Assembly (NCBI GenBank): GCA_019635485.1
Contig: JAHBZL010000035.1
Span: 1 to 57,178 of the forward strand
Reading direction: 5' to 3'
From: Piscinibacter sp.
GTDB lineage: Bacteria > Pseudomonadota > Gammaproteobacteria > Burkholderiales > Burkholderiaceae_C
Length of the DNA stretch: 57,178 bases
Numbering within the stretch: position 1 is the first letter of the stretch; each line of letters begins with the position of its first letter. Of the stretch, positions 17,646-25,730 are shown piece after piece. The notes beneath the pieces were generated by a model. That model was given only the letters and a program-made list of their open reading frames with translations, was not told where the DNA came from and did not search any database. A program made the position numbers and the translations under genes.

Positions 17646-18020
17646 ATGACTCGCCTGACAACTGCATTGGCCGCGCTGACCGCCGCCGCCCTGCTCTCCG
17701 CCTGCGGCGGCGGTCAGAACGACACCACGCTCGCCGCGCTGATCCCGGCGCCGGACGCCATGGACGTTGCTCCTGCCAGCGTACCGCTCGAAGGCTGCAT
17801 CGCCGGCGCGGACGGCCGCACGCTCGCCGTGCATGCCACCGGCATGGATGGCCGCCTGCTGGGCACTGCGTTGACCGATCCGACCACCGGCGTGTTCCGG
17901 ATGGAGGTGCCAGCGCGGCAGACGGTGCGGCTCGATACGGGGACGAACGCCACAGGCGGGCTCGCGGTGCTGACCGGATCGCACCCGCTGACGATCGGCG
18001 CCTGCCTGCACGCCGCCTGA
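17646..18020 (+). CDS. Small lipoprotein with a possible carboxypeptidase-regulatory-like fold
   Basis: 124 residues. The signal ends in LLSAC, so Cys20 should be lipidated, followed by GGGQND. The mature part has a beta-rich pattern (GRTLAVHATGMDG, TGVFRMEVPA) reminiscent of Ig-like carboxypeptidase-regulatory domains, and two further cysteines (GCIAG and GACLHAA) that could form a disulphide. Shine-Dalgarno GAGGAG at 17634-17639 fits the ATG well. It sits directly after the diheme cytochrome and may act with it in the envelope, but no function can be assigned. A strong hairpin follows its stop. Confidence 0.8.
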   Translation: MTRLTTALAALTAAALLSACGGGQNDTTLAALIPAPDAMDVAPASVPLEGCIAGADGRTLAVHATGMDGRLLGTALTDPTTGVFRMEVPARQTVRLDTGTNATGGLAVLTGSHPLTIGACLHAA

Positions 18021-18032
18021 AGCCGTGTCTCC

Positions 18033-18062
18033 CCGGCGTCGCGATCACAACCGCGACGCCGG
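18033..18062 (+). terminator. Terminator-like hairpin after the lipoprotein gene
   Basis: An 11-bp perfect stem (18033-18043 with 18052-18062) has an 8-base loop and begins 12 bases after the stop codon. It lacks a T-tract, so termination may need Rho or NusG. Confidence 0.55.
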
Positions 18063-18165
18063 CAGGGGACATCCCCCGTTGTGGTGTGGACCACCCCCAT
18101 GGCTGAGGCAGTGCCACTCGGCGGCCGCGCCGCAATCATGCGTCCATCAGCACAGGGAGCCTCAC

Positions 18166-18417
18166 ATGGCCATCAGCACTCGCCTCTCGCACCTGAACGC
18201 CGGCATCCGCCTGCGCGACGCCGTGCCGCCGGTAGACATCCCGCCCGGTCATGTCGGCCCGGTCGTGCTGCCCGGCAGCGGACGACTGATCTGGTGGACC
18301 GGGCGGGTCGCGATCGGCCTGCGCCATCAGCCGGAACGTTGCCACGAGGTACCGTCGCAGTCCGCGCTGTGGGTGCAGGACCTGATGCTCGGCGGCGCGC
18401 TGTCAGCCCGGCACTGA
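18166..18417 (+). CDS. Hypothetical 83-residue protein
   Basis: A short gene with a good Shine-Dalgarno (AGGGAG, 18154-18159) seven bases before its ATG. The protein opens MAISTRLSHLNAG, then IPPGHVGPVVLPGSGRLIWWTGRVAIGLRH, and ends QSALWVQDLMLGGALSARH. The paired Trp and Gly-Arg pattern looks like a small folded domain rather than noise; no signal peptide or membrane helix is present. Its last 15 bases overlap the 3' end of the convergent MscS gene. I do not recognise the family; a 5'-extended frame upstream has no ribosome-binding site and was not used. Confidence 0.65.
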   Translation: MAISTRLSHLNAGIRLRDAVPPVDIPPGHVGPVVLPGSGRLIWWTGRVAIGLRHQPERCHEVPSQSALWVQDLMLGGALSARH

Positions 18418-19719
18418 CCCACCGGTCGAAGGCGGTTCCGGCGGCGGTTCGGACGCGGGTTCGGGCGGCGGCCGCTGGTGCATCACCCGCTGCGGGAACG
18501 GAATCTCGATGCCCTCGCGGGCGAACAGGTCCAGCACCGCCAGATTGACCTCGGAGCGCACGTTGCCTTGACCGTTCTCGGGGTCACTGATCCAGAACAG
18601 GATGTTCAGGTTCATGCCGTCGGCGGCGAACTCCGCCAGCTGGCAACCCGGCCCCGGGTCGGCGACCACGCGCGGCACGCTCTTCACCACGTCCACCACC
18701 TTGGGCTGCAGCGCCCTGACGTCGGTGCCGTAGGCGACCTGCACGGTCGTCGCAAGCAGCACCTTCTGGTCGGCCAGCGACAGGTTCTCGACACGCTGCG
18801 TGATCAGCATCTCGTTCGGCACGATGGCCTCGCGCCCGCTGAGGGCGCGGATCACGGTGTAGCGGGTGCGGATGTCGGTGATGCGCCCGTCGAAGTCGTC
18901 CACCTTGACCATGTCGCCGATGCGCAGCGAGCGCTCGGCCAGGATCACGAAGCCGCTGACATAGTTTGCGGCGATCTTCTGCAGGCCGAAACCGAGGCCC
19001 ACACCCACCGCACCACCGAGCACCGAAAGCGCCGTCAGGTCGATGCCGACCGCCGACAACGCCAGCAGCAGGCCGACGAACAGCAGCAGCGCCCGCACGA
19101 GGTTGGCGGCGATCTTGCGCAGCGACAGATCGTCGCCGGTGCCGCGCAGCAGCTGCCGTTCGATCGCGGCGGAGATCCACAGCGCGACCACCAGCACCAG
19201 GCCCGCGGTCAGCGTGCCTTCGATCGCGTTGCGCAGCGTCAGGCGCGTCGCGCCGACCTTCCAGCTGATCTCGTCGGCCGCGTCCAGCATCAGCGGCAGC
19301 ACGCCGGTGATCCACAGCACCACCGCCAGCCAGGCGACCCAGGACACGGTGCGCTCGATGACCCGCACCCAGCGGGCCTCGTGGAAGGTGACCTGCAGGA
19401 CCCGCACCGCCAGCCGGATCACCAGCAGCGACAGCAGGATCGGGATCGCGAGCTTGAACACCGCGATCGGCACCACGCGCACCAGCGCCATCCGTGCCAC
19501 GAAGGCCAGCGTCAACGCGAGCACCGGAAACAGCACGCCGTCGATGATGCGTTCGCCGAACCAGATCGAGCCGTGCTGCGCCGTCGCGCCGCGCACCAGC
19601 CGGACGATCGCCCACGCCAGCAGCAGGCAGCCGGCCAGCACGCCGAGCTCGGCGAACGCCGACGGCTGCTGCAGCGCGCCGACGAGTTGGTTCAGTTCTT
19701 CGGCGTCGAGCGCGGCCAA
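18403..19719 (-). CDS. MscS family mechanosensitive channel
   Basis: 438 residues. Several N-terminal membrane helices (about 20-215) lead to the MscS pore helix and beta domain: LTALSVLGGAVGVGLGFGLQKIAANYVSG is the Gly/Ala-rich TM3 typical of the family, then SLRIGDMV and the conserved VPNEMLITQRVENLS. The protein ends with a Pro/Glu-rich tail. It should open under membrane tension to release solutes during osmotic downshock. The only plausible start is TTG 19719, two codons after the in-frame stop of the deacetylase gene, with AGGGG as ribosome-binding site inside that gene. The two are therefore one transcript and probably translationally coupled. Confidence 0.92.
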   Translation of the reverse strand: MAALDAEELNQLVGALQQPSAFAELGVLAGCLLLAWAIVRLVRGATAQHGSIWFGERIIDGVLFPVLALTLAFVARMALVRVVPIAVFKLAIPILLSLLVIRLAVRVLQVTFHEARWVRVIERTVSWVAWLAVVLWITGVLPLMLDAADEISWKVGATRLTLRNAIEGTLTAGLVLVVALWISAAIERQLLRGTGDDLSLRKIAANLVRALLLFVGLLLALSAVGIDLTALSVLGGAVGVGLGFGLQKIAANYVSGFVILAERSLRIGDMVKVDDFDGRITDIRTRYTVIRALSGREAIVPNEMLITQRVENLSLADQKVLLATTVQVAYGTDVRALQPKVVDVVKSVPRVVADPGPGCQLAEFAADGMNLNILFWISDPENGQGNVRSEVNLAVLDLFAREGIEIPFPQRVMHQRPPPEPASEPPPEPPSTGGSVPG

Positions 19720-19722
19720 CGC

Positions 19723-20658
19723 TCAGACCCCTGTCAGCACACGCAGGTGGGCGGCGACGCTGCGCGCCAGCGCGCTGAGGTTGTAGCCGCCTTCCAGGCA
19801 GGACACGATGCGCCCCTGCGCATGCGCGTCGGCAACGGCCTTGATGCGCAGCGTGATCCATTCGTAGTCGGCCTCGACGAGGCCGAGCTGCCCGAGATCG
19901 TCCTCACGATGGGCGTCGAAGCCGGCCGAGACGAAGATCATCTCGGGCCGGAACGCCTCCAGCGCCGGGATCCAGTTGGCCTCGATCAGCTCGCGCAGCT
20001 CGCCGCCCCGCGTATACGGCGGGATCGGCAGGTTCAGCATGTTGGTGCCCTTGGGCACCGCGCCGCTGTACGGGTACAGCGGATGCTGGAAGAAGCTGAC
20101 CATCAGCACACGGTCGTCGCCGGCCAGGATGTCCTCGGTGCCGTTGCCATGGTGCACGTCGAAGTCGATCACGGCGACCCGCTTCAGCCCGCGCACGTCC
20201 AGCGCATGGCGCGCCGCCACCGCGACATTGTTGAAGAAGCAGAAGCCCATCGCCTCGCCGCGGGTCGCGTGGTGGCCGGGCGGGCGCACCGCGCAGAACG
20301 CGTTCTCGGCACGGCCGTCGAGCACCGCGTCGGTGGCCGCCACCGCCGCGCCGGCGGCGCGCAGCGCGGCACGCCAGGTGCCCGGGCAGGCGGCCGTGTC
20401 CGGGTCGAGCGCCCGGCTCTCGCCGGACGCCTCGATCTGCTCCAGCAGGTCCTTCAGCTCGGCGACGTAGCGGTGCGTGTGCGCCAGCTCGACGTCGCGC
20501 AGGTCCACCAGCGGCGCGTCGTGCCGGGTCAGCGCGATGTCCAGTCCGGTGGCCAGCAGGTGATCGTCGATCGCGTCGAGCCGCTGCGGGCACTCGGGGT
20601 GGCCGGCACCCATGTCGTGGCGGCGGCAGTCGGGATGGCTGAAGAACGCGGTGGTCAT
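19723..20658 (-). CDS. Histone deacetylase superfamily (acetylpolyamine/deacylase) protein
   Basis: 311 residues covering the full arginase/deacetylase fold of the bacterial class II HDAC-like group. Catalytic elements are complete: paired histidines in PPGHHA, zinc ligands in DFDVHHGNGT (Asp and His) and in SAGFDAH (Asp), and the active-site tyrosine in LEGGYNL. HPECPQRL near residue 20 is the usual N-terminal motif. Substrates of bacterial members include acetylpolyamines, acetoin-related or acylated proteins; the choice is not evident here, though a polyamine-forming decarboxylase is encoded earlier in the window. It is divergent from the MoxR gene (37-base gap) and precedes MscS in the same transcript. 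Confidence 0.93.
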   Translation of the reverse strand: MTTAFFSHPDCRRHDMGAGHPECPQRLDAIDDHLLATGLDIALTRHDAPLVDLRDVELAHTHRYVAELKDLLEQIEASGESRALDPDTAACPGTWRAALRAAGAAVAATDAVLDGRAENAFCAVRPPGHHATRGEAMGFCFFNNVAVAARHALDVRGLKRVAVIDFDVHHGNGTEDILAGDDRVLMVSFFQHPLYPYSGAVPKGTNMLNLPIPPYTRGGELRELIEANWIPALEAFRPEMIFVSAGFDAHREDDLGQLGLVEADYEWITLRIKAVADAHAQGRIVSCLEGGYNLSALARSVAAHLRVLTGV

Positions 20659-20683
20659 GTCTCGTGGTCTTGATCTTTTCGGT

Positions 20684-20689
20684 TAATGT
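20684..20689 (+). promoter_or_regulatory. Candidate -10 box for leaderless MoxR operon
   Basis: TAATGT is followed by six bases (GGACGC) and the ATG at 20696, in an AT-richer patch than its surroundings. No Shine-Dalgarno is present. Confidence 0.45.
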
Positions 20690-20695
20690 GGACGC

Positions 20696-21622
20696 ATGAA
20701 TCAGCCTCTGGCCACCCAACTCGAACAACTGATAGACCAGATTAGCACGATCATCGTCGGCAAGCGGCCGCAGATCGAAGACTGCGTCGCCTGCCTGCTG
20801 GCGGGCGGCCACCTGCTGATCGAGGACGTGCCCGGCGTCGGCAAGACGACGCTGGCGCAGACACTGGCCGTCTCGCTCGGCCTGCGCTTCTCGCGCAGCC
20901 AGTTCACGGCGGACCTGATGCCCTCCGACCTGATCGGGGTCAGTGTCTACGAACGCAGCAAGGAGGCCTTTGTCTTCCATCAAGGGCCGGTCTTCGCGCA
21001 GGTCCTGCTCGCCGACGAGATCAACCGCGCGGGCCCGAAGACGCAGAGCGCGCTGCTCGAGGCGATGGAGGAACACCAGGTCAGCGTCGAGGGCGAGACC
21101 CGCCGCCTGCCCGAACCCTTCTTCGTGATCGCGACCCAGAATCCGACCGACCAGCTCGGCACCTACCCGCTGCCGGAATCGCAGCTGGACCGCTTCCTGA
21201 TGTGCATCACGCTCGGCTATCCGGATGCGCTCAGTGAACGCGCCCTGCTGTCCGGCCAGGACCGGCGCGAGGCCATCCATGCACTCCGCCCGGTGATGAC
21301 ACCTGCCGAACTGCTGGCGGCACAGAAAGCCGTGCAGGCCGTGCATGCGTCGGAGGCCCTGCTGGACTACCTGCAGGCGCTGATCGGCGCGACGCGATCC
21401 GGCCGCTGGTTCGTCGACGGGCTGTCGCCGCGGGCCGGCATCGCCGTGCTGCGCGCGGCCAAGGCCCGTGCGTTGCTCAGCCAGCGCGACTATGTCGCTC
21501 CGGACGACCTGCAGGCGGTGCTCGCGCAGACCATCGCCCACCGTCTCGTGCCGGCCGCCGGCGCCGGGCGCGGACGTGTCGAGCAGGTGCGCGCGATGAT
21601 CGCGGCCGTTCCGGTGCCATGA
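20696..21622 (+). CDS. MoxR family AAA+ ATPase
   Basis: 308 residues with the MoxR layout: Walker A EDVPGVGKTTLA (about 44-55), Walker B VLLADEINRAGPKTQSALLEAMEE, the sensor ATQNPTDQLGTYPLPESQLDRF, and the C-terminal lid. MoxR ATPases act as chaperones that mature protein complexes, usually together with DUF58 or von Willebrand-type proteins. Here the next genes encode DUF58 and a TgpA-type transglutaminase, the common envelope version of the cluster. The ATG lacks a Shine-Dalgarno sequence but sits six bases after a TAATGT box. Confidence 0.95.
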   Translation: MNQPLATQLEQLIDQISTIIVGKRPQIEDCVACLLAGGHLLIEDVPGVGKTTLAQTLAVSLGLRFSRSQFTADLMPSDLIGVSVYERSKEAFVFHQGPVFAQVLLADEINRAGPKTQSALLEAMEEHQVSVEGETRRLPEPFFVIATQNPTDQLGTYPLPESQLDRFLMCITLGYPDALSERALLSGQDRREAIHALRPVMTPAELLAAQKAVQAVHASEALLDYLQALIGATRSGRWFVDGLSPRAGIAVLRAAKARALLSQRDYVAPDDLQAVLAQTIAHRLVPAAGAGRGRVEQVRAMIAAVPVP

Positions 21623-21674
21623 GCCTTCGCTGCGGTCACCGCGCGCGGGATTCGGCAGCCGCGGAGGGCGGCTC

Positions 21675-22670
21675 GTGAGCGCCGTGCTGCCCGGACGCGG
21701 ATCGCCGCTGCAGGCGGTCCGCGCGCGCTGGCGTGCTTGGTGGGCGTCGCGCCAGCCGCGCACCGACACGCTGCTGCTCACGCAACGCAACATCTACATC
21801 CTGCCGACACGTGCCGGCGTCGCCTATGCCGTGACGTTGATCGTGCTGCTGCTGGCCTCGATCAACTACCAGCTCAACCTGGGCTACGTGCTGACCTTTC
21901 TGCTGGCCGGCAGTGGCGCCGTGGCGATGCACGTCACCCACAACACGCTGCGCACGCTGACGCTGCGGCTGCGCCCGCCGGCCGCGGTGTTCGCCGGCGA
22001 GCCGGCCCTGCTCGAGGTGGTGCTGAACAGCCCCGGCCATGCCCGCTTCGGCATCGGCCTGCGCCTGCTCGGCGCGCCGTGGTCGACGCTGTCGTGGATC
22101 GACGTCCCCGCGATGGGCCAGGCCAGCGCCCGCGTCAGCTTCGTGCCGACGCGACGCGGCCTGAACGAACTGCCGGCGCTGAGTGTCGAGACGCGCTTCC
22201 CGCTCGGCCTGTTTCGAGCCTGGTCGGTGTGGCGCCCGGCATCGACACTGCTGGTCTACCCCGCGCCCGAGCGGCCGGGCGCCCCGCTGCCGGCCGCCCG
22301 ACCGATGCCCGGCGGCCCGCAGCGCGGACGCTCGCTCGACGGCGGCGAGGTCGAGGGCGTGCGCAGCTACCGCCGGGGCGATCCGCTCAAGCTGGTCTAC
22401 TGGAAGAAGGCCGCCAAGTCGATCGCCAGCGGCGGCGACCTGGTCAGCCGCGACACCGCCGGCACGGTGCAGCGCCAGCTCTGGCTGGATTGGCAGGCCT
22501 GCGGGCACCTGCCCGCCGAGGAGCGCCTGTCGCGTCTCGCGGCCTGGGTGCTGGCCGCACAGCGATCGGGTGCGGAATACGGCGTCGGCCTGCCCGGCGT
22601 GTCGATCGAACCGGCCGAGGGCGAGGCCCACCGGCGGCGCTGCCTGGAGGCCCTGGCGCTGTGGACCTGA
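21675..22670 (+). CDS. DUF58 domain membrane protein
   Basis: 331 residues. Two hydrophobic segments (about 45-90) are followed by an extracytoplasmic beta-rich part and the DUF58 signature LDGGEVEGVRSYRRGDP with LVYWKKAAKS. DUF58 proteins pair with MoxR ATPases, and the two genes are adjacent here. GTG 21675 is supported by GGAGGG six bases upstream. The 3' end overlaps the TgpA start by ten bases, so translation is probably coupled. The molecular role of DUF58 is unknown; with TgpA it is thought to serve cell-envelope integrity. Confidence 0.9.
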   Translation: MSAVLPGRGSPLQAVRARWRAWWASRQPRTDTLLLTQRNIYILPTRAGVAYAVTLIVLLLASINYQLNLGYVLTFLLAGSGAVAMHVTHNTLRTLTLRLRPPAAVFAGEPALLEVVLNSPGHARFGIGLRLLGAPWSTLSWIDVPAMGQASARVSFVPTRRGLNELPALSVETRFPLGLFRAWSVWRPASTLLVYPAPERPGAPLPAARPMPGGPQRGRSLDGGEVEGVRSYRRGDPLKLVYWKKAAKSIASGGDLVSRDTAGTVQRQLWLDWQACGHLPAEERLSRLAAWVLAAQRSGAEYGVGLPGVSIEPAEGEAHRRRCLEALALWT

Positions 22671-24688
22671 CGCTGCCGCGCTGGCCCGGCTGGTCGCGCC
22701 TGCCGCGCGAGGGCCGCGACACGCTGTTCCTGCTCGGCGTGATCGCCTGGACGCTGCTGCCCCATGTCGGGCACCTGCCCGCCTGGTGCCTGGCGCTGAC
22801 GGCCCTGGTGCTCGCCTGGCGCAGCCACCTCGCAGTGGTCAACGGCCCGCTGCCGGGTCGCTGGCTGCTGATCGGCGTGCTGGCCGTCGCCGCCGGCCTG
22901 ACGATGTTCAGCTACGGCACGCTGCTCGGCAAGGAGCCGGGCGTGACCATGGCGGTCGTGCTGATGACGCTGAAGACCCTCGAGCTGCGTGCGCGGCGGG
23001 ACGCCTTTGTCGTCTTCTTCCTGGGCTTCTTCCTGGTGCTGACGCACTTTCTCTACTCGCAGTCGCTGCTGGTCGCACTGGCGATGCTGGTCTCCGTGTG
23101 GGGCCTGCTGACCGCGCTCGTGCTGGCCCACATGCCGGTGGGGCAGCCCAGCCTGCGCCAGGCGGCGACGCTGGCCGGCCGCACCGCCCTGCTCGGCGCG
23201 CCCATCATGGTGCTGCTGTTCCTGCTGTTCCCGCGCATCGGCCCGCTGTGGGGTGTCCCGCAGGATGGGTTGGCCGGCACCGGGCTGTCCGACCGCCTGC
23301 GCCTGGGCGCCATCGCCGAGGCCGCGCTGGATGACCGGATCGCGCTGCGCGTGCGTTTCGACGGCACGGCGCCGCCGCCCGAGGCGCTGTACTTCCGCGG
23401 TCCGGTGCTGGGTCGCTTCGACGGCCAGGAGTGGCGCCCACTTGCCGGCTTCTGGCCGGCGCGCGCCACGCCCGGCGATCAAGCCCGCTTGATCGGGCCG
23501 GCGATCGGCTACGAGGTCACGCTCGAGCCACACCGGCTGCCGGTCCTGCCACTGCTGGAGCTGACGTCCCGCGTCGACGAGATCGAGGGCCTGCGCACCC
23601 GCGTCACCGACGAGATGCTGTGGCTGGCCGATCGCCCGGTGGTGGAGCGGCTGCGCTTCCGAGCCGAGGCCCACACGCGCTTTCAGCTCGGACCGGTTGG
23701 AGACGGCGCGCAGCCGCGCCAATACCTGGAGCTGCCGCCGGGGTTCAACCCGCGCACGCTGCAGTGGGCCGCCGAACTCCGCCGCGACCCTCGTTACGCC
23801 AGAGCGACACCGCGCGAGCTCGCGCGGGCCGTGCTGCGCCACATCGGCAGCGCCGGCTACACCTACACGCTGGCGCCGGGGACCTACGGCCGGGACGCCA
23901 TCGACGAGTTCTGGCTCGACCGCAAGGAGGGCTTCTGCGAGCACTTCGCGGCCGCCTTCGTCGTCGTGATGCGTGCGCTCGACGTGCCGGCACGGATCGT
24001 CACCGGCTACCAGGGCGCCGACCCGGAACCGGTGGACGGCTACGTCGTCGTGCGCCAGAGCGCCGCCCACGCCTGGGCCGAGTTCTGGCAGGCCGGTGCC
24101 GGCTGGGTCCGGGCCGACCCGACCGCCGCCGTCGCCCCGGACCGCATCGCGCGCAGCCGCAACCTGCTGCCCGAGCCGGGGCTGGTGGCGGGCGCCATGC
24201 GCGCGGTCAGCCCGGCCCTCGTCGATCAACTGCGCACGGCCTGGGAAGCGCTGAACAACCGCTGGAACCAGTGGGTGCTGAACTACTCGCGCGGCCAGCA
24301 GTTCGACCTGCTGAAGGAACTCGGCGTGCGCGCGCCTGACTGGGCCGACCTGGCGATGCTGCTGATCGGCGCGCTCAGTTCGCTCGCCGTGCTGGGTGCG
24401 TCGTGGGCCTGGTGGGACCGCCACCGCGTCGACCCCTGGGTGAGGCAGCGCGACACCCTGCTCGCCAGCCTGGCGCGCCTGGGGATCCCGGCCGGGCCGC
24501 AGGATCCGCCGGGCACACTGGCACGCCGCCTGCGAGAGCGGCACGGCGACGCGGCCGAGCCGCTCGCCGCTCTGCTCGAGCGTCTGCAGGTGCAGCGCTA
24601 CGGCCGTGACGCGCTGCGCCGTCCGGATGCCGACCTGACCCGCTCCTTCGTCGCCGCGGCCCGCGCGCTGGCGGTGCGCGCTTCATGA
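22661..24688 (+). CDS. tgpA: TgpA-type membrane transglutaminase-like protein
   Basis: 675 residues, close to Pseudomonas TgpA. About five to six N-terminal helices (15-195) precede a periplasmic domain with the DUF3488 region (about 200-380) and a transglutaminase core: catalytic Cys426 (GFCEHF), His470 (AAHAW) and Asp486 (RADPT). A further membrane helix (about 570-590) and a cytoplasmic DUF4129-like tail close the protein. TgpA is essential in Pseudomonas aeruginosa and is linked to peptidoglycan or envelope maintenance; its substrate is not settled. The start GTG 22661 lies inside the DUF58 gene with GGAGG ten bases upstream. The frame is open far upstream, but that part is antisense-like noise in another gene's frame. 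Confidence 0.92.
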   Translation: MDLTLPRWPGWSRLPREGRDTLFLLGVIAWTLLPHVGHLPAWCLALTALVLAWRSHLAVVNGPLPGRWLLIGVLAVAAGLTMFSYGTLLGKEPGVTMAVVLMTLKTLELRARRDAFVVFFLGFFLVLTHFLYSQSLLVALAMLVSVWGLLTALVLAHMPVGQPSLRQAATLAGRTALLGAPIMVLLFLLFPRIGPLWGVPQDGLAGTGLSDRLRLGAIAEAALDDRIALRVRFDGTAPPPEALYFRGPVLGRFDGQEWRPLAGFWPARATPGDQARLIGPAIGYEVTLEPHRLPVLPLLELTSRVDEIEGLRTRVTDEMLWLADRPVVERLRFRAEAHTRFQLGPVGDGAQPRQYLELPPGFNPRTLQWAAELRRDPRYARATPRELARAVLRHIGSAGYTYTLAPGTYGRDAIDEFWLDRKEGFCEHFAAAFVVVMRALDVPARIVTGYQGADPEPVDGYVVVRQSAAHAWAEFWQAGAGWVRADPTAAVAPDRIARSRNLLPEPGLVAGAMRAVSPALVDQLRTAWEALNNRWNQWVLNYSRGQQFDLLKELGVRAPDWADLAMLLIGALSSLAVLGASWAWWDRHRVDPWVRQRDTLLASLARLGIPAGPQDPPGTLARRLRERHGDAAEPLAALLERLQVQRYGRDALRRPDADLTRSFVAAARALAVRAS

Positions 24689-24707
24689 ACCCGTTCCCGT
24701 GTTCCCG

Positions 24708-25730
24708 ATGTCCCGTCTGTTCGCCTGCCTCGTCTGCCTGCTCCTTACCGCCGGCGCCACCGCGCAATCAAAGGTCGCCGACGACCTCCCGGCCTACGGC
24801 GAGCGCGCCGACGTGATGCGCTTCGCCGACGACGCCGCAGCCCGCCTGGGCAGCGACGTGGCACCGGTGCGGGACGTGCTGGCCCGGGCGCGCTACGTGC
24901 CGGCCGTGGCCCGCCTGATCATGCCGCCACCGGCCGGCACGGCGAAGGACTGGGCCGCCTACCGGCGCCGCTTCGTCGAGCCGAAGCGGATCGCCGCCGG
25001 CCTCGCGTTCTGGCGCGACAACGAACGCTGGCTCGAGCTGGCCGAGGAACGCTATGGCGTTCCGCCGGCCATCGTGGTCGGCATCGTCGGCGTGGAGACG
25101 ATCTACGGGCAGCAGACCGGAGGTTTCCGCGTGCTGGATGCGCTGGCCACGCTGTCGTTCGACTTCCCGTCCGGCCGGCGCGACCGCAGCGCGTTCTTCC
25201 GCGACGAGCTGGAGGCCTTCCTGCGCCTGTGCCGACGCGAGGGCCTGGACCCGCTGGAGCCCAAGGGCAGCTACGCCGGCGCTATGGGACTGCCGCAGTT
25301 CATGCCCTCGAGCATCCTGCAGTACGCGGTGGATTTCGATGGCGACGGCCGCATCGACCTGCACGGCAGCGCGGCCGACGTGATCGGCAGCGTGGCCGCC
25401 TACCTGGCCGAGTTCGGCTGGCAGCGCGGCGCGCCGACGCACTTCGGCGTCGCCGCACCGGTGGAGGTGCGCGACCGCGCACTGATGCTGGTGCCGGACA
25501 TCGTGCCGACCTTCGACGCCGCGCAGTTCGCCGAGCGCGGCGCGCGGCTGGACGAGGCCGGTGCCCGCTGGTCCGGCAAGCTGGCGCTGATCGAACTGCA
25601 GAACGGCGACGCCGCGCCGAGCTACGTGGCCGGCACCGGCAACTTCTACGCGATCACGCGCTACAACTGGTCGAGCTACTACGCGATGGCCGTGATCGAA
25701 CTGGGCCAGGCGATCGGGCGCCAGCGCTGA
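24708..25730 (+). CDS. mltB: Lytic murein transglycosylase B
   Basis: 340 residues. A signal peptide (LFACLVCLLLTAGATAQ) lacks a lipobox, so this looks like a soluble periplasmic member rather than the lipoprotein form. The SLT-family active site is GIVGVETIYGQQTG with catalytic Glu130, followed by GAMGLPQFMPSS, the substrate-groove motif. It cleaves glycan strands to 1,6-anhydromuramyl products during wall remodelling. It lies 19 bases after tgpA and its stop overlaps the next start (TGATG), suggesting one envelope operon from MoxR onward. ATG 24708 is preferred over a GTG three codons earlier. Confidence 0.93.
   Translation: MSRLFACLVCLLLTAGATAQSKVADDLPAYGERADVMRFADDAAARLGSDVAPVRDVLARARYVPAVARLIMPPPAGTAKDWAAYRRRFVEPKRIAAGLAFWRDNERWLELAEERYGVPPAIVVGIVGVETIYGQQTGGFRVLDALATLSFDFPSGRRDRSAFFRDELEAFLRLCRREGLDPLEPKGSYAGAMGLPQFMPSSILQYAVDFDGDGRIDLHGSAADVIGSVAAYLAEFGWQRGAPTHFGVAAPVEVRDRALMLVPDIVPTFDAAQFAERGARLDEAGARWSGKLALIELQNGDAAPSYVAGTGNFYAITRYNWSSYYAMAVIELGQAIGRQR

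Noticed and set aside
20670-20689. FNR/Anr-like box (TTGAT...) before MoxR
   Set aside because: The right half does not match ATCAA and the spacing is wrong.
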